64,000 bases of DNA from positions 1 through 64,000 of the forward strand of contig CAZRVU010000008.1 in NCBI GenBank assembly GCA_964603615.1, given 5' to 3'. Within the stretch, counting starts at the first letter, position 1. Each line of letters starts with the position of its first letter. This DNA comes from JAAZMI01 sp964603615. GTDB taxonomy: Bacteria > Bacillota > Dethiobacteria > DTU022 > UBA8154. Below, in pieces: positions 38,865 to 46,848 of this stretch. The notes under the pieces are model-generated. The model had not been told where the DNA came from. It was given only the letters and a program-made list of their open reading frames with translations, and ran no database searches. The translations under genes and the position numbers were made by a program.

Positions 38865-39611
38865 CTAAGTTTTCAAAGTACAACACCCATATCCTTGAGA
38901 GTTCTTTGCGCCCAGGCCGGCATTGAGGGCGACCTGCAGCAGATCGGGGTCGCCGCGCAGTTCGTAATCACCCATCCAGCCCTTGACGATGAAATTTTTG
39001 TAGCGGGTTATTTTGTGGTCTTTTTCTGTAACATTCAAAGGTTCTATTGTAAAATTTTCATTTAGGGGGGGGCCGCCCTGGATCAACCTATATTTTTTGA
39101 TCAGGTTGGCCTGGATCAGCTCGCTGAACCGCGGCTCAAAGGGTGAATAATAATAGGTGAAGCGGCGTCCATTTGTGGAAGGCAGGGTGCTGTATACCGT
39201 GAGTGGAGATAGCATGCGCACTACTGCCCGTTTCTCACTAATACAGGGGTCGTCGACATTGATCTGGCTTACTTCCAGTTGGGTTTGTCCGAGGCGGGCA
39301 CGGCCCCGCCGCAGGAAACTGGTACCCAGCTCCTGCAGGATAATGGGGATCGGTGAACAGATGACCAGATTGAGGGGGGGATCCAAGATCAGTTGCCCTT
39401 TTTCCTGCTGAAAACTTGTTTTTTGCCCCATTAAGCGCGAAAAGGTAAATAGTTTGAAGCGGCGTTTTTCAAAGGGAAAACCCTGTTCATGTAAAAATTT
39501 GCGCAAAACTGGGTTTTCCAGGCCGTGATAGATTAGGCCCTGTACCAGATGATTGTACTGGATCGGCAGACGAACCGGGCCAGGGGATTGAAAGATAAGT
39601 GTTAACTGCAT
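38865..39611 (-). CDS. cas6: Cas6 crRNA-processing endoribonuclease
   Basis: A 248-residue RAMP-fold Cas6. The C-terminal glycine-rich loop GLGAKNSQGYGCC is diagnostic, and N-terminal His residues (21 and 29) are candidates for catalysis. It would cut the I-B type repeats to leave the ATTGAAAC handle. AGGAG precedes the ATG. No other cas6 is visible, so it probably serves both effector modules. It lies at the head of the type III-D genes and not next to cas8b, where I-B loci usually carry it. Confidence 0.93.
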   Translation of the reverse strand: MQLTLIFQSPGPVRLPIQYNHLVQGLIYHGLENPVLRKFLHEQGFPFEKRRFKLFTFSRLMGQKTSFQQEKGQLILDPPLNLVICSPIPIILQELGTSFLRRGRARLGQTQLEVSQINVDDPCISEKRAVVRMLSPLTVYSTLPSTNGRRFTYYYSPFEPRFSELIQANLIKKYRLIQGGPPLNENFTIEPLNVTEKDHKITRYKNFIVKGWMGDYELRGDPDLLQVALNAGLGAKNSQGYGCCTLKT

Positions 39612-39823
39612 TTTCTCACTCCTAAATACTATATCGTGATGAAAGACGGAAAATTAATACCTTTTAGTAAAATGTTACTAAAAGCTATAAAGAATTAGGA
39701 TACTTTTTTAGCCCTTAAATATATATTGTTGTCACCCAGGTTTGTGTTACCCAGGCTTGTTTGGGATAAAAAACTTTATCCTTGGTTGCACCTAGTTGAA
39801 CGGTTGTAAATATTCTTTAACCC
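39612..39823 (-). promoter_or_regulatory. Control region upstream of cas6 and the III-D run
   Basis: These 212 bases lie between csx15 and cas6. They hold a perfect 10-bp palindrome CTTTTAGTAA-AATG-TTACTAAAAG (39661-39684), about 50 bases before cas6, and two tandem 15-base copies of GTYACCCAGGYTTGT (39731-39745 and 39746-39760). Both look like regulator sites or leader structure for the cas transcript. Confidence 0.5.
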
Positions 39824-40204
39824 TTACCTTTTTTTCCGGGCCTGTTCGCGCATGGCTTGCAGGTTGAGAATTTCAGAGACAGTATAACGTAAAGGGATTT
39901 TAGTTGTAAGCGGGCGCAGGCGCAAAACAGGAGGGAAGTAACCCATGCGGCCGTGCAGTTGGGCCAGGACGGTTGCTGCACTATAATTTAAGGATGGCAA
40001 ATTAACCAGTATAGAGCTGGTTTGCCATTCACGGGGTGTGAAACCGGTGTCATCCAGCATTTTTTCAATTTGTGGTGCAAGGGGCGCCGTGGTGTTGATT
40101 TGACTGGGTATTTCTACTATGGCGGTTATTTTAGCCCCGACCAGGGCTTCTATTTCCTGGCGTTGATCGTCTGTTAAAGGATGGGTAAAATTTAGGATTA
40201 ACAT
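39824..40204 (-). CDS. csx15: Csx15 (small type III-associated protein, putative ring nuclease)
   Basis: A 126-residue protein. Family-typical blocks are LILNFTHPLT at the start, REWQTSSILVNLPSLNYSAA in the middle and LHGRMGYFPPVLRLRPL near the end, which I recognise as Csx15. Members accompany type III systems, and this group has been linked to binding or removing cyclic oligoadenylates; that role is inferred here. GGAGG lies 12 bases before the ATG. It is the first gene of the leftward cas block, 212 bases ahead of cas6. Confidence 0.8.
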   Translation of the reverse strand: MLILNFTHPLTDDQRQEIEALVGAKITAIVEIPSQINTTAPLAPQIEKMLDDTGFTPREWQTSSILVNLPSLNYSAATVLAQLHGRMGYFPPVLRLRPLTTKIPLRYTVSEILNLQAMREQARKKR

Positions 40205-40820
40205 GGGTAGTGCTGCCTCCGTTTCTTATATGTCCGGGTGTAATACAAAGATTAAGAAGCTCATGGTTTGTCTAATTCTGATAATTTATGGCGAAATATT
40301 TTATGGCAGGTGGTTTGCACCCGTATTTTAACCCTTTTTCCACAAAATGCTCAGCCGAATTGTATAATATGTAAATATGTTTGGAATTATTGTTATACTT
40401 TTCCCTTGCTTGGATTAATCCCTGCAAGGGATGGAAATATTTAAAACGCTATTCTCAATAGTAGAAGCTGCTCAGGGGTTAAACATAGAAATCATAGAAA
40501 TTTTAAAATCTTAAAATTGTTCGAGATCCTTCATTAATGCCCAGGATGATAAAGGCTGGGCATTTACAAAACATTAAACCACTTTAAGTTTTTTTTGCCA
40601 AGGTTGTTTCTTACCAGGGGCAGTAGTAGAAAACTACTATCTGGAAAAGGGTTGCCTGCTAATATCCCGGTTTAAAAAATACTTCATATTGGCCCGTTGG
40701 CCCGTAATGAAATGCACTGACCTGGGCGTTCATATTAGCTTCACAACAAGGTTAATATGTTCTTTCCTTTGGTTAGACTGCACGCCCGGCAAGAGCAGTT
40801 TAAAACAAGGTTTGTCATTC

Positions 40821-40880
40821 TAGAACCGGGGTATTCTGGCTAGAACCGGGGTATTCTGGCTAGAACCGGGGTATTCAGGC
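40821..40880. repeat. Tandem repeat, 20 bases x 3
   Basis: Three head-to-tail copies of a 20-base unit starting TAGAACCGGG at 40821, 40841 and 40861; the third differs by one base (T to A). Function unknown. Confidence 0.9.
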
Positions 40881-41132
40881 CGGGGTTTTTGCCACCAATG
40901 TGCAGTTTAAAAAGCAGTTTCTTTCCCCGGATACTTTGAATGCAGTTTTGGTTTGCTCCCAAAAAGTCCTTTTTTAGTACAATTTCATTTGGAAAGCAGC
41001 TTATTATGAAGATCTTTTGGGCCCAACTTGTTGCTGGTTAAGCTTTTTGGGTTTGAGCGTGGTTTTATATTTTTTCTGCAGTTTTATTCTTCAATTTAGG
41101 GGATAATAATTTTGAAGTGGAGGGTGTGCCAA

Positions 41133-41213
41133 AAGCTGCAGCTTGGAAAAGTCCGTATTCGTTCACCATCCCCACGTTGTGCATCACGGGTGTCAAGCTG
41201 CAGCTTGGAAAAG
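41133..41213. repeat. Two direct copies of a palindromic 19-base element
   Basis: An identical 19-base element at 41133-41151 and 41195-41213 contains the 12-base palindrome AAGCTGCAGCTT. The offset is 62 bases. It lies 150-230 bases upstream of the nucleotidyltransferase gene, so it could be a pair of operators. Confidence 0.8.
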
Positions 41214-41364
41214 GAGCTGCCCATGCCAGTCTGGCGAATTAAAAAGCAGGAGCATATTTAAGAATGATTCCCCTGCAGAATCAAAAATAAATAATAAATA
41301 TGCTTTGGAATTGGTTTCGCGGGTGTTTCAAAAAATGAAACAAACAGACAGGAGTTGAGGGATT

Positions 41365-43875
41365 TTGAAGGCTGTAATTATGGCCGGGGGAGAAGGTGCC
41401 AGGCTTCGTCCTTTGACTTGTGACCGGCCCAAACCGATGGTTCCCCTGATGGATAAACCGATGATGGAGTATATCGTGGAACTTTTAGCGACGCATGACT
41501 TGCAGGATCTGGCAGTAACTTTGCAGTATCTTCCCGAACAGATCAAAGATTATTTTGGCGATCGCTCGCCTTTAGGTGTCAACTTCAATTATTTTTTGGA
41601 GGAGGAGCCCCTGGGTACGGCCGGTAGCGTCAAAAATGCGGCCTCCTTCCTGGACGATACTTTTATGGTGATCAGTGGAGACTGCCTGACGGATATTGAT
41701 CTGTCGGCGGCCATCGCTTTCCATCGCCAGAAGAAAACTCTGGTGACGATTGTGCTCACGCCACAGGAAAATCCGCTGGAATACGGCATCGTGATCGTCA
41801 ATGAAGAGGGGCGGATTACTCGTTTTTTGGAGAAACCCGGCTGGGGCGAGGTCTTCAGCGATACGGTGAACACGGGTATCTATATTTTAGAACCGGAGGT
41901 TCTCTCCTATATTCCTGACGGAAAAAAGTTTGATTTCAGCCGCGATTTATTTCCTTTGCTCATGAAGAAGGGGCAACCCCTTTATGGCTGTGTTCTGCCC
42001 GGTTACTGGTGTGATATCGGCAATTTGGAGCAGTACCGTTTTGCACATTACGATATTTTGAATAAGAAAGTGGAGATCAATTTACCGGCTAAAGAGGAGG
42101 AACCGGGCATCTGGCTGGCCGATGAAGTCTATATTGATGCCAAGGCTTTGCTGCAGCCCCCTTTTTATATCGGTCAGGGTACCTCGATCGGTGCGCAGGC
42201 CTTTATCGGCGAATATGCTGTTGTGGGCGCTTATAACCATATTTCGGAGAGAGTTTCGATTAAAAGAGGCGTGACCTGGTCGCGTGTAAATTTGGGGCGC
42301 AACGCGATTGTGCGGGGGGGTATTTTGGCTGGCGGCGCTCGCCTCGAAAGCGGGGGGGCCATTTATGAAGGAGCGGTGATCGGCGAGGGAAGCGTCGTAG
42401 AAAGAAAGGCTACTTTGAGGCCCGGTGTCAGAATCTGGCCGTACAAGAGGGTTGAAAGCGGTGCCCTGGTCAATAACAACCTCATTTGGGGCAACCAATT
42501 CCGGCGTTCCTTGTTTGGCGCCGATGGGGCCTTGGGAGAATTAAACGGTGATCTGACACTGGAGAATGCACTAAAAATGGGCTCAGCTTTTGCCTTTATG
42601 CTGGGTGGCCGGGTGCCGGTGGTATTGGGCGGCGATGCCTGGCAGCCCTCACAACTGATTAAAAAAGCACTGACCGTGGGTTTGATGGCCAGCGGTGCAG
42701 ATGTGCTGGATATCGGCGAAACGATTGTCCCCGTGGCCAGGCTGGGTGTTACGGATTTGCAAGCTAAAGGTGGTATCTACGTTCATTCCTGTGCTTCTCA
42801 CCACGGGTACAGCACGATTCGTTTTTTTGATCAAGAAGGCCTGCATCTTTCCCGGGCCAAGGAACGCGGTCTGGAACAGATCTTTTTTAGGGATGATTTT
42901 CCCCGGGCGCGCAAAGATCAACTGGGGATGCCCAAAACAATTACCGGCTACAATCAGGTTTACCTCGATGCCATCCGGCAGGGTTTGCCCTGCGAAACGA
43001 TCCGGGAGGCAAATTTTAACCTCCTGGCGGCGTTTCTACCCCCGCACTTGCAGGAACTGATTATCCCCCTACTGCAAGATTTGAATTGCAACCTGCAGGT
43101 TTTTCATCCCCCGGGTAAAGCGAAACTGGCCTGCTGGAAGGACGAGGATTTTGCCGTCTATAAAAAGGATATCGCGCAAAGCATTGTGCGCGGGGAGATC
43201 GACCTTGGTTTTTGGATGGCCCCCAGCGGAGAGCGCATGGTGCTCTTTGATGAAGAAGGTTTCGAAATTTCCGGTGAACTTTACCAGGTGCTGCTCTCCC
43301 TGCTTATTTTAGAGTCGGGGAAAACACCGGCGCTGGTCCAACCTATCTCTGCCTCCTGGATCCATGAGGAGTTGGCCAGAAAAAATAAAGCCAAAGTCCT
43401 GCGCAGCAAGACGTTTCCCCGTCATTTTCAGGAAAAAGTCCGCGAGTTAAATGGCCATGCTGAAGGTGTCGAAGGGGAGAATTACCTTCCCGCGGAGTTT
43501 TTACAGATCGATGCCCCGGCGGCGCTGCTCAAAATTTTGCACAGCCTGGCCCGTGGTGGCAAAAGTCTTTCTACTTTGCTCAGGGAAATCCCGGAAATCA
43601 ATCTGCGCCAAAAAGAAATCCCCTGTCCCTGGGGTCAGAAGGGCCGGGTCATGCGCCGCCTGATCGAAGATGTCCCCGGCCAGGCAGCAAGGGTGGAGAT
43701 GGTCGATGGCCTGAAGTTTTACTATCCCGACGGGTGGGCGCTCGTTCTCCCCGATCCGGAGAGGCCTTCTTACCGCATCTACGGGGAAGGCTTTACGGAA
43801 GAGATTGCGGAATCGCTGACCGATTTTTTTGCTGAAAAGGTCAAATCACTGCAAGATCCACTTTTCTGTGAATAA
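41365..43875 (+). CDS. Fused sugar-phosphate nucleotidyltransferase / phosphomannomutase-like protein
   Basis: An 836-residue fusion. Residues 1-235 form a nucleotidyltransferase (MAGGEGARLRPLT, GDCLTDID, EKPGWGEVF, NTGIYILEP), most like mannose-1-phosphate guanylyltransferase. Residues about 250-370 form a left-handed beta-helix of hexapeptide repeats. Residues 380-836 resemble a phosphohexomutase, but the active-site loop reads SCASHHGYS where TASHNP is usual. Ser is retained while Asn-Pro are replaced, so mutase activity is uncertain. The start is TTG 41365, with GGAG and GAGG upstream. The role is probably in cell-surface polysaccharide precursors. Confidence 0.85.
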   Translation: MKAVIMAGGEGARLRPLTCDRPKPMVPLMDKPMMEYIVELLATHDLQDLAVTLQYLPEQIKDYFGDRSPLGVNFNYFLEEEPLGTAGSVKNAASFLDDTFMVISGDCLTDIDLSAAIAFHRQKKTLVTIVLTPQENPLEYGIVIVNEEGRITRFLEKPGWGEVFSDTVNTGIYILEPEVLSYIPDGKKFDFSRDLFPLLMKKGQPLYGCVLPGYWCDIGNLEQYRFAHYDILNKKVEINLPAKEEEPGIWLADEVYIDAKALLQPPFYIGQGTSIGAQAFIGEYAVVGAYNHISERVSIKRGVTWSRVNLGRNAIVRGGILAGGARLESGGAIYEGAVIGEGSVVERKATLRPGVRIWPYKRVESGALVNNNLIWGNQFRRSLFGADGALGELNGDLTLENALKMGSAFAFMLGGRVPVVLGGDAWQPSQLIKKALTVGLMASGADVLDIGETIVPVARLGVTDLQAKGGIYVHSCASHHGYSTIRFFDQEGLHLSRAKERGLEQIFFRDDFPRARKDQLGMPKTITGYNQVYLDAIRQGLPCETIREANFNLLAAFLPPHLQELIIPLLQDLNCNLQVFHPPGKAKLACWKDEDFAVYKKDIAQSIVRGEIDLGFWMAPSGERMVLFDEEGFEISGELYQVLLSLLILESGKTPALVQPISASWIHEELARKNKAKVLRSKTFPRHFQEKVRELNGHAEGVEGENYLPAEFLQIDAPAALLKILHSLARGGKSLSTLLREIPEINLRQKEIPCPWGQKGRVMRRLIEDVPGQAARVEMVDGLKFYYPDGWALVLPDPERPSYRIYGEGFTEEIAESLTDFFAEKVKSLQDPLFCE

Positions 43876-43958
43876 AACCCAGGCAGTGTTTTTCCGGCAA
43901 GAGACATTTTTTGCATAGGTAAAATCCTGGCAGGGTACTTGCCGGCGGCATTCTGCTA

Positions 43959-45614
43959 TTATAATGCCGTTACTTCGCCTTTCAGTTTCCCGGCAATTAT
44001 TCTTCGCAGCTCCACCTTATTGATCTTGGATCCGCCGGCCAGGGGAAAAGAATCGATGACTTCCAGCCTTTCCGGTAGTTTATACATCGCCAGCTTCTTA
44101 CTCTTCAGGTAGTCGATCATCTCTTCAAAGGTGAGTGCTTCACTACCGGCGGCGGTTGTCACAAAGGCGCATGCCTTTTCACCCATGATCTGATCCGGCA
44201 TGGCCACTAGGGCTGCATGGGCAACTTTAGGATGGGCAATCAAAAAGTTTTCGATTTCACCGGGATAGATGTTCTGGCCGCCGCGAATAATGATATCTTT
44301 TTTACGTCCGGTGATGATTAGATAGCCGTCTGCGTCAATTTTGACCAGATCCCCCGGAGTGGCCCAGCCCCCGCTGTCCACTGCCTCCGCAAAGGTTTTT
44401 TGCGGATCCCGGTAGTAGCCCCCGGTGTTTTGCGGCCCACGAAAATACAGTTGCCCGGTTGCGCCGGGGGGCACCCGCTTCCCCGTATCATCTACCAGCT
44501 TAATTTCATTGCCGGACAGCGGTTTTCCGACAGTAAAGCGCCGTTTTTCGGGGGGATCCTTGGTCGATGTTCCGGAGATCAAACCGGTATCCTGTGAACC
44601 GTAAGCCACTAAAATCGGGCACCGCATGCGGCGCTCTGCTTCTTCGGCCAGGGGTGGCGGCAGATGCCCGCCGCTGCAGTGGATGAAACGCAGGGAGGAG
44701 AGATCATAGTTCTCGACGGGAAGCTGCATCATCGTCGCCAGTTGGGCCGGCACCAGGCAGGGTACCGTTGCTTTTTCCTTTTCAAGTGTTTTCAATGCTG
44801 CCTCCGGGGTATATTTATGCAGTAAAACCACTTTTGCGCCCACCATTGGGGCACAAAAATAGGTTGGTGTGCCCCCCGGCGCACCGGGAAAAGGGGCAAT
44901 TGCACAGAGAATATCCTCTGCTACAATCTGCCAATTGCGGAGATGTGCCCTTGAACCGGAGAGATAAGCGGCGATCGTCCTCTCCACGATCTTGGGCGGA
45001 CCGGTTGTCCCGGTTGTGCTGGCTAAAAAGCCGACATTAAAAGCACTGATTTTTCTCCCGGCCAGCATATCTAGGGAATATTTTTCTTCCAGGGGATTTC
45101 GTAGCATTGCCGGCAGGGAGACAGTACCGGCGGGCGCCTCATTTTCTGTTACGATTACATGTTTCAAATGCGGAAGCTCCGGTGCAAGCTCGCCTACCAT
45201 TGCCTGGTAATTGAACCGCCGGTATTCTCTTGGGATAAAAATTGCCTTGGCCTCGATGCGGCCAAGGATCGCCAACAGCTCTGCATGGCGAAAGACAGGC
45301 ATGAGGGCAATAGAAATGAGCCCCGCTTTTTCGCAAGCCAACCGGGTTAAAAAACCCTCTACGCGGTTTGGTAGTTGGATGGCTACCCGGTCATCTTTTT
45401 CCAATCCCAGTTCGATCAGGCCCAGGGCAAGGCGGTTGACCAACGCGGTTACCCCGGCAAAAGTCAGCCTGTTCCCAAGGGTATCCACAAGGGCTTCGCG
45501 GGCGGGGTGTTTTTGGGCATTTTGTTCCCAATAATCCGTAAGGATCATTGGCGACCAGTAGCCCATTTTGGTATATTTCTTTACTTGCTGTTCATCATAG
45601 AGGATCGGTTTCAT
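43959..45614 (-). CDS. AMP-binding acyl-CoA ligase / aryl-AMP ligase-like
   Basis: A 551-residue adenylate-forming enzyme. Motifs in order are STTGTTGPPK (P-loop, about 199), YGSQDTGLI (A5), ATPGDLVKIDADGYL (A7), GRKKDIIIRGGQNIYPGEIE (A8), and the C-terminal catalytic Lys in GGSKINKVELR. It activates a carboxylic acid as an acyl-AMP and usually transfers it to CoA; homology style is close to 2,3-dihydroxybenzoate-AMP ligase and cyclohexanecarboxylate-CoA ligase. It lies downstream of a TAXI-TRAP transporter on the same strand, suggesting uptake and activation of an organic acid. Confidence 0.88.
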   Translation of the reverse strand: MKPILYDEQQVKKYTKMGYWSPMILTDYWEQNAQKHPAREALVDTLGNRLTFAGVTALVNRLALGLIELGLEKDDRVAIQLPNRVEGFLTRLACEKAGLISIALMPVFRHAELLAILGRIEAKAIFIPREYRRFNYQAMVGELAPELPHLKHVIVTENEAPAGTVSLPAMLRNPLEEKYSLDMLAGRKISAFNVGFLASTTGTTGPPKIVERTIAAYLSGSRAHLRNWQIVAEDILCAIAPFPGAPGGTPTYFCAPMVGAKVVLLHKYTPEAALKTLEKEKATVPCLVPAQLATMMQLPVENYDLSSLRFIHCSGGHLPPPLAEEAERRMRCPILVAYGSQDTGLISGTSTKDPPEKRRFTVGKPLSGNEIKLVDDTGKRVPPGATGQLYFRGPQNTGGYYRDPQKTFAEAVDSGGWATPGDLVKIDADGYLIITGRKKDIIIRGGQNIYPGEIENFLIAHPKVAHAALVAMPDQIMGEKACAFVTTAAGSEALTFEEMIDYLKSKKLAMYKLPERLEVIDSFPLAGGSKINKVELRRIIAGKLKGEVTAL

Positions 45615-45644
45615 CCCATCAGGTCCTCCTTTATTGCTCCAAGA

Positions 45645-45683
45645 TCAAAAACCGCAATCTAAAACTGCAATCATAAACCGCAA
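45645..45683. repeat. Tandem 13-base repeats upstream of the acyl-CoA ligase
   Basis: Three abutting 13-base units of consensus TCWWAAACYGCAA (45645, 45658, 45671) lie 31 bases upstream of the ligase start and just after the TAXI gene. Iteron-like spacing suggests a regulator site; unproven. Confidence 0.7.
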
Positions 45684-45709
45684 AAAAATGGCAGGGAAGT
45701 CCCGGGGAT

Positions 45710-46669
45710 TTACTCCCAAATACCGGCTTCCCGGGCATATTTGATGGCCCCGGGATGGACCTCCAACCCGATCTTTTCTGCCAGGGCCTGATCGATCAAG
45801 TGCATTTCTTTGCCCATGGGGTGGGCCTGCCCTATTTTGTCTATGTTTTCAAAAATAGTTCTGGTAATTTTGTAGACTATCTTCTCGTCCAGCAGGGGGC
45901 TAAAAAAGGCGTAGGCATAATCAAAAGGCCAGGCCACATCTTCATCCTGACCCGTATAGCTACCCCTGGGAAGAATACCGGGGAAAAGTGCCTGGCCGGC
46001 AAAGTCTTTTTCCAGTATTGTTCTATCCGTTTCCAGTAGCTGTACAGGCATTCTGACGGCAAGGCTCTCTACGGCGGGGGACGGTATGGCCCCCTGAAAA
46101 AATGCCGCATCGATCTTTCTGTCGGCCAAGGCATTTGCCGCCTCCCCCCAGCCGAGGTAGATAAAGGAAACTTTATCGATGTTCACTCCATGGGCTGTGA
46201 GGAGTTCTTTTGCTGTAATATTTACAGTGGCACCCGGGGCGCCGATCGATACCTTTTTTCCTTCAAGATCGGAGATGCTTTTAAGACCCGATTCTTTGAG
46301 CGCAACTGGTTGAAAGGGAATGGGGAAAAGAACCCACCCCAGTAACACCTCAGTTTTTTTCGTAAATGGTTCTTCCCCGGCGATTGCTTTTTCTACTGAT
46401 TCCCCGGCGGAAAATCCCATTTCGATGCGCCCCTCATCGATCAGCGCCAGGTTTTCGGCCGAACCCCCGGTTTCCTCCGCGGTGACCTGTACTCCTGCCA
46501 GGTTATTATTAAGCACATCCGCCATCGCTACACCAACAGGATAAAAGGAGCCCGCTACGGGGGCTGTGCCCAAAGATATATTTAAAACTGTTTCATGCTG
46601 TTGGGCACAACTGCTCCCCATAAGTACAGCCAGCAGCATGATATAGATAATATTTGTTTTTTTAAACAT
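45710..46669 (-). CDS. TAXI-family TRAP transporter solute-binding lipoprotein
   Basis: A 319-residue extracytoplasmic binding protein. A signal segment (residues 4-20) ends at Cys21 in MGSSC, so it is probably a lipoprotein. SLGTAPVAGSFYPVGVAMADVLN and EETGGSAENL are typical of the TAXI type, and VSIGAPGATVNITAKELL and DAAFFQG follow. It delivers a ligand to the fused TRAP permease encoded just upstream in the same direction. The ligand is unknown; TAXI proteins bind glutamate or other organic anions. Confidence 0.9.
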   Translation of the reverse strand: MFKKTNIIYIMLLAVLMGSSCAQQHETVLNISLGTAPVAGSFYPVGVAMADVLNNNLAGVQVTAEETGGSAENLALIDEGRIEMGFSAGESVEKAIAGEEPFTKKTEVLLGWVLFPIPFQPVALKESGLKSISDLEGKKVSIGAPGATVNITAKELLTAHGVNIDKVSFIYLGWGEAANALADRKIDAAFFQGAIPSPAVESLAVRMPVQLLETDRTILEKDFAGQALFPGILPRGSYTGQDEDVAWPFDYAYAFFSPLLDEKIVYKITRTIFENIDKIGQAHPMGKEMHLIDQALAEKIGLEVHPGAIKYAREAGIWE

Positions 46670-46848
46670 GCCAACAACACTCCTATCTCTTAGTTTGAAA
46701 AATATCTTTTAATCTTCGTCATTTTTGGTAACACAAGGAATGATGAAGCCTTGATCTTTTAGTTCTTTAAAATATAAAAACTTTTGATGCATTCAGTCAT
46801 TATCGTCGCTATCTTCAGGACAGCTTTTTGCGGGGTTGTCAAATTAAA

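Larger units (their letters stand above)
40205..41364. other. 1.16-kb non-coding region with repeats, no gene seen
   Basis: No credible coding sequence. Contents: a repeat-like hairpin at 40402-40438 (TCCCTTGC and GCAAGGGA, with an alternative ATCCCT-GCA-AGGGAT hairpin followed by GGAAAT); a 9-bp stem AATGCCCAG / CTGGGCATT at 40536-40564; three tandem 20-base copies (40821-40880); and a duplicated 19-base segment containing the palindrome AAGCTGCAGCTT (41133-41151 and 41195-41213). It separates the CRISPR-cas locus from housekeeping genes. Confidence 0.6.
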
